Shown here one piece after another: positions 1 through 5,642 of a stretch of 8,606 nucleotides of DNA. Position 1 is the stretch's first letter, and each line of letters opens with the position of its first letter. Source of the stretch: Nitrospirota bacterium (lineage in GTDB: Bacteria; Nitrospirota; Nitrospiria; Nitrospirales; UBA8639); NCBI GenBank assembly GCA_029881175.1, contig JAOUNC010000101.1, positions 1 through 8,606 on the forward strand, in the 5' to 3' direction. A model generated the notes under the pieces. That model was not told where the DNA came from and did no database searches. It saw only the letters and a list, made by a program, of their open reading frames with translations. Made by a program: the position numbers and the translations under genes.

Positions 1-409
1 CTCATCCTACTTCCATGGGATAAGAACCCTCATGAGCTCCTGACCTGCCCCCATTCAATGACTCTTTTTCCTATTCACTGCCTTTGATGATGAATGCCCG
101 ATAAACGATGTCGGGTTTGACGAGGATGTATTTGGTGGCCGATTCGACCCAGATTTATTTCTATGGTTAACGAAGGGAGATAACCTATCGCACCGCAACA
201 CAAGATGAAAAAAAAACCAACAAAAGCTTACGCAAGTATTTGAAGACAGGGTCGATAATAGTTCATGCAACGCAGAATACAAAGAAAACAACGTGGATCC
301 CTGGTTTGGGTGTATGAACATCAGCGGATCACGGTGCGCAATCAGATTGATCGGGTGCCCCTTCCCGATAAAGGCAAACATGTCGTAAGGCATGGGCGCA
401 AAGCCACGG

Positions 410-428
410 GTCAGAGATGGTCTCTGAT
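410..428. repeat. Near-perfect palindrome upstream of flp (possible operator or hairpin)
   Basis: TCAGAGA (411-417) and TCTCTGA (421-427) are perfect inverted 7-mers separated by TGG, and a G-T wobble at 410/428 extends the stem. It lies about 110 bp before the flp start. Its half-site GTCAGA recurs in the inverted repeat at 472-498. It could be a regulator-binding site or a small RNA hairpin. The sequence does not decide between these, and chance is possible. Confidence 0.4.
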
Positions 429-471
429 CGCCGGGTTGCCGAAGGAGAGGAAAGCCAAGGGGCAATGTCTT

Positions 472-498
472 CGTCAGAATATTCCGGGCAGTCTGACG
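472..498. repeat. Interrupted inverted repeat just upstream of flp
   Basis: CGTCAGA (472-478) and TCTGACG (492-498) are perfect 7-bp inverted arms with a 13-nt spacer, so the arm centres are 20 bp apart, about two helical turns. The repeat ends 40 bp before the flp ATG. That is a position where an operator overlapping a promoter or leader could sit. A short T-run (508-512) follows, so a weak attenuator-like hairpin is an alternative reading. The arm core matches the palindrome at 410-428. Confidence 0.4.
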
Positions 499-538
499 TA
501 ACGAGACTTTTTAACTTCGCCCGTTAAGGAGACGCGCT

Positions 539-712
539 ATGGTAAATCAAATTAAACGTTTTATGAATGATGAAGAGGGAGCCACCGCCATTGAATACGG
601 CTTGTTGGCCGCGTTGATCGCTGTGGCCATTATCGTCGGTGCAGGACAGCTGGGTACTGCGCTCGACACGAAGTTCTCTGGCGTGGCCACCACGGTTACG
701 AACGCTAGCTAA
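539..712 (+). CDS. flp: Flp-type major prepilin (type IVb pilin)
   Basis: This 57-residue Flp/Fap pilin is the likely main structural subunit of the Tad pilus. The leader is short and charged (residues 1-14, ending DEEG). It is followed by the Flp processing motif G14|ATAIEY with Glu at +5 and Tyr at +6, then a continuous hydrophobic helix (about 21-37) and a short Thr/Ala-rich tail. Cleavage after Gly14 by the TadV peptidase encoded downstream would leave a 43-residue pilin, a normal size for Flp. The start is supported by AAGGAG at 526-531, seven bases before the ATG. It opens the first transcription unit, directly ahead of a second pilin gene. Identification as Flp family is firm. Its role as major rather than minor pilin is inferred from its first position and the stem-loop behind it. 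Confidence 0.95.
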   Translation: MVNQIKRFMNDEEGATAIEYGLLAALIAVAIIVGAGQLGTALDTKFSGVATTVTNAS

Positions 713-741
713 GAGAGATCTTTTTCCGCATGGGGTGTTTG

Positions 742-782
742 GAAGTACCGTTCCCGGTGCCAGGGCACCGGGACGGTACTTC
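742..782 (+). repeat. Strong stem-loop between the two pilin genes
   Basis: The arms 742-761 and 764-782 pair over 18-19 bp with one bulged T (752) and a tight loop around 762-763. The stem is GC-rich (CCCGGTGCC against GGCACCGGG, extended by GAAGTACCG against CGGTACTTC). No T-run follows (the next bases are GGCGGAAGG), so it is not a standard intrinsic terminator. It starts 29 bases after the flp stop. Likely roles are a 3' stabiliser that raises flp mRNA relative to downstream genes, or a partial terminator. The structure is clear from sequence; the role is inferred. Confidence 0.75.
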
Positions 783-853
783 GGCGGAAGGCTGTATCGG
801 ACAGCAGATGTCGCGTAGAGGAATGAATGGACATAAAAAATCAGATAAGGGGT

Positions 854-860
854 AGGGAGG
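854..860 (+). promoter_or_regulatory. Shine-Dalgarno that fixes the flp2 start
   Basis: AGGGAGG lies eight bases before the ATG at 869. The in-frame upstream ATG at 827 has only AGAGGA about four bases away, so 869 is the better start for the second pilin gene. Confidence 0.7.
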
Positions 861-868
861 TTAGTATC

Positions 869-1072
869 ATGCAGATAGCTCTCCTGAATCACTATTATTA
901 TAGCGCCAAGAGTTTTCTTCTGGATACAGAGGGTGCGACGGCCATTGAATATGGACTCTTAGCTACACTCCTTGCCACTACGATAATTGGTGCCCAAACG
1001 GGATTGGGAAACGCAATTGATGCAATGTATACGGGCGCCGTGGGTATTATCACGGCGGCCTTGGGGAGCTAG
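869..1072 (+). CDS. flp: Second Flp-family prepilin
   Basis: This 67-residue Flp-like pilin has the same processing signature as the first, EG22|ATAIEYGLLA, with Glu at +5 and Tyr at +6. A hydrophobic helix (about 29-45) and a Gly/Ala-rich end (GIITAALGS) follow. The predicted mature protein is 45 residues, close in length and pattern to Flp1 but clearly diverged after the helix start. The leader is unusual: 22 residues with a Tyr run (HYYYSAKSF), against 14 charged residues in Flp1. An in-frame ATG at 827 would add 14 residues, but the ribosome site favours 869. Paired flp genes are common in tad loci, and often only one builds most of the fibre. This copy may be a minor pilin, or an alternative one used under other conditions. 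That role is inferred. Confidence 0.9.
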   Translation: MQIALLNHYYYSAKSFLLDTEGATAIEYGLLATLLATTIIGAQTGLGNAIDAMYTGAVGIITAALGS

Positions 1073-1191
1073 ATCAACAGGGAAAGCGCTGGACCGGGGT
1101 CGGAAACGTTTTATAAAGAAGTGTTAGCGGAATTGGGATGCACGGCCTGGTTGCACCCTCCAAACTATTAAGCCAAATGGGGCAAAGAGCT

Positions 1192-1617
1192 ATGAATGTC
1201 TATTTGAGTCAACGATTACAAAAACTACGGAAATCCGAGCGGGGATCCGCGGCGATAGAGTTTGCGCTCATTTTGCCGATTCTTGCCTCCCTCGTATTTG
1301 GTGCGATCGATTTTGGCCGCATGTTGTGGTTTCAAGAAGTTCTGGTCAATGCCACGCGTGAGGGGACTCGACAAGGTATTTTATTCTTTTCCGGGAATGG
1401 GCAAGCCGAGATTGAAGCGGTGATTGCTCAGGCCTTGACGAATGGAGGGGTCCCATCCACGGGCTTAAACGTCCAGGTCTCAGGGGTCGGCACGGGCACA
1501 GGGAATCCCTTACAGGTGACATCTACCATCCCCTGGTCGTTTTTTGTCATTGATAGCCTCGTGCCAGGAATCACGGCGAATCAACTGACGGCCAGCGTGA
1601 CGATGATGAATGAATAA
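1192..1617 (+). CDS. tadE: TadE-like pseudopilin
   Basis: The 141-residue protein begins with a basic leader (KLRKSERG), then a type III-style processing site G18|SAAIEF with Glu at +5. A single hydrophobic segment (about 23-40, ALILPILASLVFGAIDFG) comes next, and then the motif FQEVLVNATREGTRQG, characteristic of TadE-like proteins, in which a helix after the membrane carries a conserved A-REG. The remainder is a Gly/Thr-rich extracytoplasmic domain. TadE is a pseudopilin processed by TadV and needed for pilus biogenesis. The start is uncertain. ATG 1192 gives a family-typical 18-residue leader but only a modest ribosome site. ATG 1138 in the same frame (AGCGGA before it) would give a 36-residue leader. 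The gene is followed 17 bases later by tadG. No separate tadF is visible. Confidence 0.92.
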   Translation: MNVYLSQRLQKLRKSERGSAAIEFALILPILASLVFGAIDFGRMLWFQEVLVNATREGTRQGILFFSGNGQAEIEAVIAQALTNGGVPSTGLNVQVSGVGTGTGNPLQVTSTIPWSFFVIDSLVPGITANQLTASVTMMNE

Positions 1618-1634
1618 TCGAGGAGGCTGCAATC

Positions 1635-2819
1635 ATGTCTGACTGTTACACAGTAAAGGTGTTTGGGAAAAAATTAAATCAACGGGGAGTGACCGGTATT
1701 ACCGTCTCCTTGGTACTTGGAGTGATGGTGATGATGGCCGCCTTTGCCATTGATATCGGACATGCGCTGGTCACCCGCAATGAATTGCAGAATGCTGCCG
1801 ATTCGGCGGCTCTTTCGGCTGGACTTCAGTTGGGGATGAACTATTTGGCCTTGCCCCCAGGGGATCAACAAGATATGAGTCGGGACCTCACGGGCCAAGA
1901 GCAATCACAGATCGTCACCGCCGGAGAAACTGCTAGTTATGCGAATAGCGCGGCGCAACACAATATTTCCATTGCGGCAGGCGAGGTGGAATTCGGGACG
2001 TGGGATCTGAATACCAAGACCTTCACGCCGACCGTGACTCGCCCCAACGCTATTCAGGTAACGGCCCGACGAGATGGCACAGCCAATGGCCCCATCGGCA
2101 CCTTCTTTGCTGGAATTTTTGGCATTAATACGATGAATGTCTCGGCGACGGCTGTCGCCGCATTAGGTCCGGCCGGCGGACCAACACCTCCAGGAGTCCC
2201 CAACGCGCCATTTGGAATTTCTGAAGACTGGTTTAATGGAGTGGCTCAATGTGGCGATGAGATTTCTTTTTCTCCAGCCAATGATCCCGCCAAGGGGTGT
2301 GCGGCCTGGCATCAGTTTGAGGAACAGACGGGAGGCGGGAACAACCCTCAACATTGTCAAGGAGGAGGTAATGGGGGAGGAAACGGCGGAAACGGCGGGG
2401 CGAACTCGAGTATGCTCAATAACGTTATCGATTGCATCGAAGCGGGAAATTATAGCCCACCCCCGGTGATCCCCGGTCAAACGCAGTACGAGTTTACAGG
2501 AGGAGAGGTGGCTTCAGCCTTCCCCCCCCTCAAGTCACTTTTTGATACAGTTAAAGAATATAATTCCCAGACGGGCCGGGATGAATGGCAGGTCCAAATA
2601 CCGGTGTATGAAGCCAATGGCTGTTCCAACACCACAGGGCCGGTGACGATCGTGGGATATGCCAATGCGGCGGTGTGGAAGGTCGAATCTGCGCCTGACA
2701 AGATTATTAAAGCCAACCTGCAATGTGACACCTTCGTCGACGGAGCTCCGCCTACCGGTCCTGGCGGGGTGGGCGGACCTGGCACACCTATTAGTCCATA
2801 CCCGAGGCTCGTCTCATGA
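1635..2819 (+). CDS. tadG: TadG-like Flp pilus assembly protein (copy 1, Gly-rich insert)
   Basis: This 394-residue protein belongs to the Tad/TadG-like family. After a short basic N-terminus (NQRG) comes one membrane segment (about 20-41), then the family motif TRNELQNAADSAALSA (47-62). Next are a FGTWD motif (120-124), a TARRDG segment (143-148), and the hydrophobic GTFFAGIFGI / VSATAVAAL stretch (155-177). The C-terminal region (190-372) is likely an envelope-exposed beta domain with cysteines at 206, 222, 241, 267, 330 and 364. A Gly/Asn-rich insert (about 242-257) lies between Cys241 and Cys267. The position after RG lacks the +5 Glu of processed prepilins, so cleavage is not expected. 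AGGAGG at 1621-1626, eight bases before the ATG, supports the start. It is the last gene before a terminator. A close paralog is encoded at 4077. The precise role of TadG in these systems is poorly defined. Confidence 0.88.
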   Translation: MSDCYTVKVFGKKLNQRGVTGITVSLVLGVMVMMAAFAIDIGHALVTRNELQNAADSAALSAGLQLGMNYLALPPGDQQDMSRDLTGQEQSQIVTAGETASYANSAAQHNISIAAGEVEFGTWDLNTKTFTPTVTRPNAIQVTARRDGTANGPIGTFFAGIFGINTMNVSATAVAALGPAGGPTPPGVPNAPFGISEDWFNGVAQCGDEISFSPANDPAKGCAAWHQFEEQTGGGNNPQHCQGGGNGGGNGGNGGANSSMLNNVIDCIEAGNYSPPPVIPGQTQYEFTGGEVASAFPPLKSLFDTVKEYNSQTGRDEWQVQIPVYEANGCSNTTGPVTIVGYANAAVWKVESAPDKIIKANLQCDTFVDGAPPTGPGGVGGPGTPISPYPRLVS

Positions 2820-2864
2820 CCCGATTTTTTTAACGGAAATATTTCCAGTTCTCTTGTACCCCGC

Positions 2865-2914
2865 ATCCCCTTGAGTTGATCCTGAACAACGATCGGCTCA
2901 AGGGGATTGTTTTT
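2865..2914 (+). terminator. Intrinsic terminator after tadG
   Basis: Arms 2865-2881 and 2891-2907 pair over 17 bp (ATCCCCTTGAG against CTCAAGGGGAT, continued by TTGATC with GATCGG including two G-T pairs). The loop is nine bases, and a T-run follows (TTGTTTTT ending at 2914). It lies 45 bases after the tadG stop and should end the flp-flp2-tadE-tadG transcript. Confidence 0.9.
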
Positions 2915-3152
2915 CCGCCGGCCACAGATAAACGACATTTCTTTGAAATGTTTCAAGCGCAGATCCCTGTCGACTTGAGGCATGCCCAGGAATATCCATG
3001 TCACCTGAGTGCATGCACCTACCCCACCCATGCCATCCCGGTAACAATTTTCCCACGAAATATTCATGCTGAGATAAGAGTTCCCGGTGTGATTTTCCCG
3101 TGATTGATGCGAGGCATGTCAGTCTCTTCCTGCCTTATCCATTTGCGCAGAG

Positions 3153-3194
3153 TTCAGGTTCGTGAGGTGCTCAAAAAAGCACGCATGAACTGAA
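3153..3194. repeat. Imperfect palindrome at the possible end of the IS3 relic
   Basis: TTCAG/CTGAA, TTCGTG/CATGAA and GTGCT/AGCAC pair in order, about 16 bp in all, with a bulged G, a small internal loop and a loop of A residues. There is no T-run, so it is not a terminator. It lies 12 bases beyond the stop codon of the transposase relic. It contains TGAGGTGCTC (3163-3172), which begins with the TG expected at IS3-family ends. It may include the element's worn terminal repeat. No matching opposite end was found. Confidence 0.35.
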
Positions 3195-3205
3195 ACGTCC
3201 ATGGC

Positions 3206-3531
3206 TTACCGTTCACGTTTCTCGAGCCTGCGATACCCCAGAGCTTGATGTAGGTGTTGCCTATTAAAGAAGCCCTCAATAGTGTTAAAGATTCCTCGTC
3301 GGGCTTCGGCCCAATCCCGGAATAAGCGATCATGTGTTCGTTCGTGGTGTTCCTGTCAGGCCATGCGCCAGACATTGGCCACGAGGGGCGCATGTTGCCG
3401 ACCACGCATGCTTCAGCCCACGACCCTCTGGGACTATTTATCAGGGTCGACAGAATGAGCCGCCCGGCTTGGGTCCACATGTCGCTCAGGTCTATTGAAG
3501 GCATTCGATGGCCCCAAAAAGACAGGTTTTC
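3206..3531 (-). pseudogene. Decayed IS3-family transposase (OrfB integrase core remnant)
   Basis: Reading the - strand, the frame ending at about 3439 gives ...LSDMWTQAGRLILSTLI. This matches the IS3 OrfB pattern around the first catalytic Asp (DITY-x-WTQxGWLYLSTLIDLFSRRVVGW). After a frameshift near 3435 the next frame reads SQRVVG*SMRGRQHAPLV (TGA at 3413-3415, in place of the expected Trp), then a second TGA (3356-3358). It then gives EARRGIFNTIEGFFNRQ followed by HLHQALGY, which is the unmistakable C-terminal IS3 signature (IF-YIE-FYN-x-R-H-ALGY), and stops at 3206-3208. About 50 codons normally holding HSDRGSQY and the DNA-ES motif with the catalytic Asp and Glu are missing, so the gene is dead. 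Homology is judged from family motifs by eye. The upstream limit is approximate. Confidence 0.85.
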
Positions 3532-3713
3532 CTACCGTAACCATTTCCCTCTTTTCTGCGCTCCATAGACCTTTCGCATTGGCTGATGCCGCAGTCGCAT
3601 TCTGGTGAACCAGTCACGTTTCTTTCGAGGGTGAAGCCAAAGTCGAAGTGCAACAACGGGTCACTTTAATTTTTCCCCTGTTGTCAGGGAAGAAAACACT
3701 TGATCGATGCACA

Positions 3714-3741
3714 TTGACTAAGTTTTGTTTTTATTTATAAA
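3714..3741 (+). promoter_or_regulatory. Predicted sigma70-type promoter for the second tadG-like gene
   Basis: TTGACT (3714-3719) and TATAAA (3736-3741) are each 5/6 matches to consensus. They are 16 bp apart, with a very AT-rich spacer. Transcription would begin near 3748 and run about 330 nt before the ATG at 4077. It is the best promoter-like pair I see in the window. It lies downstream of the first unit's terminator, so the second tadG-like gene can be transcribed independently. Confidence 0.6.
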
Positions 3742-4017
3742 GATGGATTTAGTTTTTCATCCGTTGCCTCCTCGGCAATAGGGCTTGGTGTTTGAATGTT
3801 TTACATGCAGGGAGGAGAGATAATCTCATTTCCACTATACCCTTCATAACGTGACTCGCCTGTTTTGTCTATTAAATGAACATGTTATAGCTGGGAATTC
3901 ATGTAGGAAGTTCTGAAGCGTGGTCATGGCCTGCCTTTTGCTCACTAGCGACTCCATGCCTTTTGAAATCATTGTTCAGTGCGCTCACGAGAGTCCGCTG
4001 AAGGTCATGATCAGGAA

Positions 4018-4036
4018 CCATGCAAACCCCGCATGG
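4018..4036 (+). repeat. Small hairpin in the leader of the second tadG-like gene
   Basis: CCATGC (4018-4023) and GCATGG (4031-4036) are perfect 6-bp arms around a seven-base loop AAACCCC. It ends 24 bases before the Shine-Dalgarno. In the predicted long leader a weaker hairpin, GTTGCC/GGCAAT (3763-3779), lies near the 5' end, and an 11-base palindrome GAGATAATCTC sits at 3817-3827. These could affect mRNA stability or translation. I recognise no known riboswitch or RNA family. Confidence 0.4.
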
Positions 4037-4060
4037 AATTACTTCTGAAGCTATATCATA

Positions 4061-4067
4061 AAGGAGG
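4061..4067 (+). promoter_or_regulatory. Shine-Dalgarno that fixes the start of the second tadG-like gene
   Basis: AAGGAGG directly abuts an in-frame ATG at 4068, too close to be used, and lies nine bases before the ATG at 4077. Translation should therefore begin at 4077, three codons inside the longest open frame. Confidence 0.85.
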
Positions 4068-4076
4068 ATGTCCCAC

Positions 4077-5207
4077 ATGAGCCCTATTCCACATGAACGG
4101 TTAACATCTGAAGGCAAGAAGAAAAACCCAAGCCAAGAGTCTTTCTTATCCAATGAGCGGGGTGTCACAGCTGTCCTTGTCGCCATCGTGATTGTTACTC
4201 TGATTGCAATGGCGTCCTTCTCAGTCGACCTTGGTTTTGCATGGGTCACCAAAAATGAATTGCAAAACATTGCCGATGCAGCAGCTTTAGCAGGGTCCCA
4301 ACAGCTCGGGGTGGTATATGCTGCATTACCTCCCAATCAAAAAGAAGATCTGACCAGATCACTCACTTCTTCCGAACAAGCCCAAGTTCTAAATTTTGTG
4401 GGCCAAGTGGCCGGCCTCAATCGTGCGGGAGGCCTATCAGGCATTGCCATTGATACGGCAAGTGATGTGAGTATTGGCACATGGGATTTTGCAACAAAAA
4501 CCTTGACTCCTACCCTGGTTCGTCCTACGGCTGTAACCGTGACTGCCCGACGCGATGGCAATGTGAACGGACCGATTAGCACGTTTTTCGCCAATGTCAT
4601 GGGAATTTCAGAGATCAATGTGGCGGCCACTGCCACGGCGGCTCTTGGACCACTCGGATTTGTCCCGCCGGGAACAGCAAATTTCCCAGTTGGCATTTCC
4701 AAGCGATGGTTTGATGAAGGACATGATTGCGGCGATTCGATAAAATTTCATCCAACCGGAACATTGGACGGGTGTGCCGGCTGGCATACCTTCACCACCT
4801 CACCTGCTAATGCGAATAGTTTGCGGACAATTCTTACTGATCTTAAAGATGGATCCTATGTCAGCCCAGCCATTACTGCTGGCCAAACACAGCTTGAGTT
4901 TACCGGAGGAACGGTTGCCTCGGTGTTTGATGAGATGAAGGCCTTATATGATGCAAATAAAGATCCGGTGACAGGAACATGGGATGTAAAAATCCCCGTG
5001 TATGACAGCGATGATTGTGGCAACCCTGGTGGTGCTATCACTATTGTTGGGTTTGCCACTGCGACGGTTACTGAGGTGCTCGAGGCTCCTGAGAAGCAGA
5101 TTATGGCGAAAGTGACATGTGATAAAATTTTGGATGGACGCCCGGGAGGAACAATGGTTAACGGGGGGATGTCTCCCTTATCGACGATCCCGGCGCTAGT
5201 TTCTTAA
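4077..5207 (+). CDS. tadG: TadG-like Flp pilus assembly protein (copy 2)
   Basis: This 376-residue protein is colinear with copy 1 (1635-2819). It has a longer hydrophilic N-terminus (1-28, ending SNERG), one membrane segment (about 31-53), the motif TKNELQNIADAAALAG (58-73), IGTWD (133-137), TARRDG (156-161), a second hydrophobic stretch (about 169-190), and then the C-terminal domain. Shared landmarks include CGD (218-220), GCAGWHTF (232-239), GQTQLEFTGG (269-278), IPVYD (306-310), ITIVGFA (321-327), CD (348-349) and a final LVS. It has four cysteines (218, 233, 314, 348), all with counterparts in copy 1. It lacks the Gly-rich insert and the two cysteines around it. It stands alone between its own promoter and terminator. 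It is probably a second envelope-exposed accessory protein of the same pilus, from an old duplication; function is inferred. Confidence 0.86.
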   Translation: MSPIPHERLTSEGKKKNPSQESFLSNERGVTAVLVAIVIVTLIAMASFSVDLGFAWVTKNELQNIADAAALAGSQQLGVVYAALPPNQKEDLTRSLTSSEQAQVLNFVGQVAGLNRAGGLSGIAIDTASDVSIGTWDFATKTLTPTLVRPTAVTVTARRDGNVNGPISTFFANVMGISEINVAATATAALGPLGFVPPGTANFPVGISKRWFDEGHDCGDSIKFHPTGTLDGCAGWHTFTTSPANANSLRTILTDLKDGSYVSPAITAGQTQLEFTGGTVASVFDEMKALYDANKDPVTGTWDVKIPVYDSDDCGNPGGAITIVGFATATVTEVLEAPEKQIMAKVTCDKILDGRPGGTMVNGGMSPLSTIPALVS

Positions 5208-5243
5208 TTACTTACGGTATTGTAATGTTCTGCCTTTTGGTTG

Positions 5244-5288
5244 AATCCTTCCACCGTCTCGCAAAGGAGAGGGTGGAAGGATTTTTTT
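5244..5288 (+). terminator. Intrinsic terminator after the second tadG-like gene
   Basis: Arms starting AATCCTTCCACC (5244-5255) and ending GGTGGAAGGATT (5272-5283) pair over 12 bp. After one G-G mismatch, TCTC/GAGA adds four more pairs around the loop GCAAAG. A run of seven Ts (5282-5288) follows. It begins 37 bases after the stop and should isolate this gene from tadV. Confidence 0.93.
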
Positions 5289-5642
5289 AGAATCGATCTC
5301 AGGCTTATAGCCTGGATCCATCAGAGAAGACACATGGTCGGGTGACGCGTCGCTCACTAGACTGACCATGAGCAATATGGCTTTTTTCTCCTGACTCTTC
5401 CTTCCGCCAGTTTCACGCCTAACGAAACCATCGTTCTCACGCATAGTTTGATTCGCCTGACATTTATTTTGAGAAACCTTAAGAAAGTCCGGAAACCTAC
5501 CGAAACAGGAATTGTCTGTACGACCATGGTTCATGACGGCTTAGGACATGAGTCGTTCTTGGGACCCAATTTTGGTAGGGCACTCGTTTCTTAGCTCAAC
5601 GCTTCTGTTTTAGGAACAACTGATTCGTTTTCTGTTGTGATT
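5289..5642. other. Gap before tadV, no recognisable gene
   Basis: I see no supported gene here; the 108-codon - strand frame that crosses this region has no motifs and runs through the terminator. A hairpin lies at 5295-5318. A promoter for tadV is expected, because the gene follows a terminator. CTGACA (5457-5462) with TAAGAA 17 bp downstream is too weak to call. TCAGAGA at 5321-5327 repeats one arm of the palindrome upstream of flp, without an inverted partner. There is also a short palindrome TTGGGACCCAA in the last 100 bases. Confidence 0.6.
5295..5318. repeat. Hairpin just after the terminator
   Basis: GATC (5295-5298), a bulged T, then CAGGCT (5300-5305) pair with AGCCTG (5309-5314) and GATC (5315-5318) around a three-base loop TAT. 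That gives ten base pairs. No T-run follows on either strand, so it is not a terminator. Function unknown. Confidence 0.45.

Larger units (their letters stand above)
1..538. other. Upstream region of the flp gene, no recognisable gene
   Basis: I find no gene I can support in this stretch. A 78-codon + frame (265-501) and a 136-codon - frame (55-465) overlap each other. Neither gives recognisable motifs, and the - frame runs through A-rich and low-complexity parts. Visible structure includes a weak 5-bp inverted repeat (CCCGA 97-101 / TCGGG 111-115), an A-run near 207-217, and two inverted repeats sharing the core GTCAGA/TCTGA at 410-428 and 472-498, described separately. I could not pick a convincing -35/-10 pair, although the flp promoter is expected here. 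TGACCTGCCCCCA at 41-53 resembles ends of some IS3-family elements from memory, but this is weak. Confidence 0.6.
2915..4060. other. Long gap between the two tadG-like genes
   Basis: There is no intact gene in these roughly 1.1 kb. Identifiable contents are an IS3-family transposase relic on the - strand (3206-3531), a palindromic segment beside it (3153-3194), a good promoter (3714-3741), and a structured leader running to the second tadG-like gene. The open frames here, such as 2876-3103 (+), 3332-3568 (+) and the upper strand of 3899-4336 (-), show no family motifs and look fortuitous. A 41-codon open stretch on the - strand (3535-3657), rich in Arg/Lys, lies in the same frame as the start of the relic, beyond a TAG at 3532-3534. 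It could be more of the decayed element, but I could not recognise it. Confidence 0.6.

Noticed and set aside
55..465. 136-codon - strand frame and overlapping 78-codon + strand frame (265-501)
   Set aside because: No recognisable domain in either; the two overlap antisense and include low-complexity DNA.
827..868. Upstream ATG giving a 36-residue leader to the second pilin
   Set aside because: The ribosome site before 869 (AGGGAGG, eight bases) is much better, and the shorter leader is closer to Flp norms.
2477..3067. 196-codon open frame on the - strand
   Set aside because: It overlaps the conserved end of tadG and runs through the intrinsic terminator at 2865-2914; no family motifs.
3332..3568. 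78-codon + strand frame in the gap
   Set aside because: It is antisense to the IS3 transposase relic and has no motifs of its own.
3796..3849. 17-codon ORF in the leader of the second tadG-like gene, a possible leader peptide
   Set aside because: No ribosome-binding site before its ATG and no run of regulatory codons.
3748..4060. A riboswitch, for example a cyclic-di-GMP type, in the long leader
   Set aside because: I could not find the conserved core or helices of any riboswitch class I know; only small isolated hairpins are present.
4068..4076. Upstream ATG giving three extra residues for the second tadG-like gene
   Set aside because: It directly abuts the AAGGAGG, leaving no spacer; the ATG at 4077 has an ideal nine-base spacing.
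4475..4494. TGGCAC and TTGCA close together, resembling a sigma54 promoter
   Set aside because: The GG-to-GC spacing is 13, not the required 10, and it lies inside the second tadG-like coding sequence.
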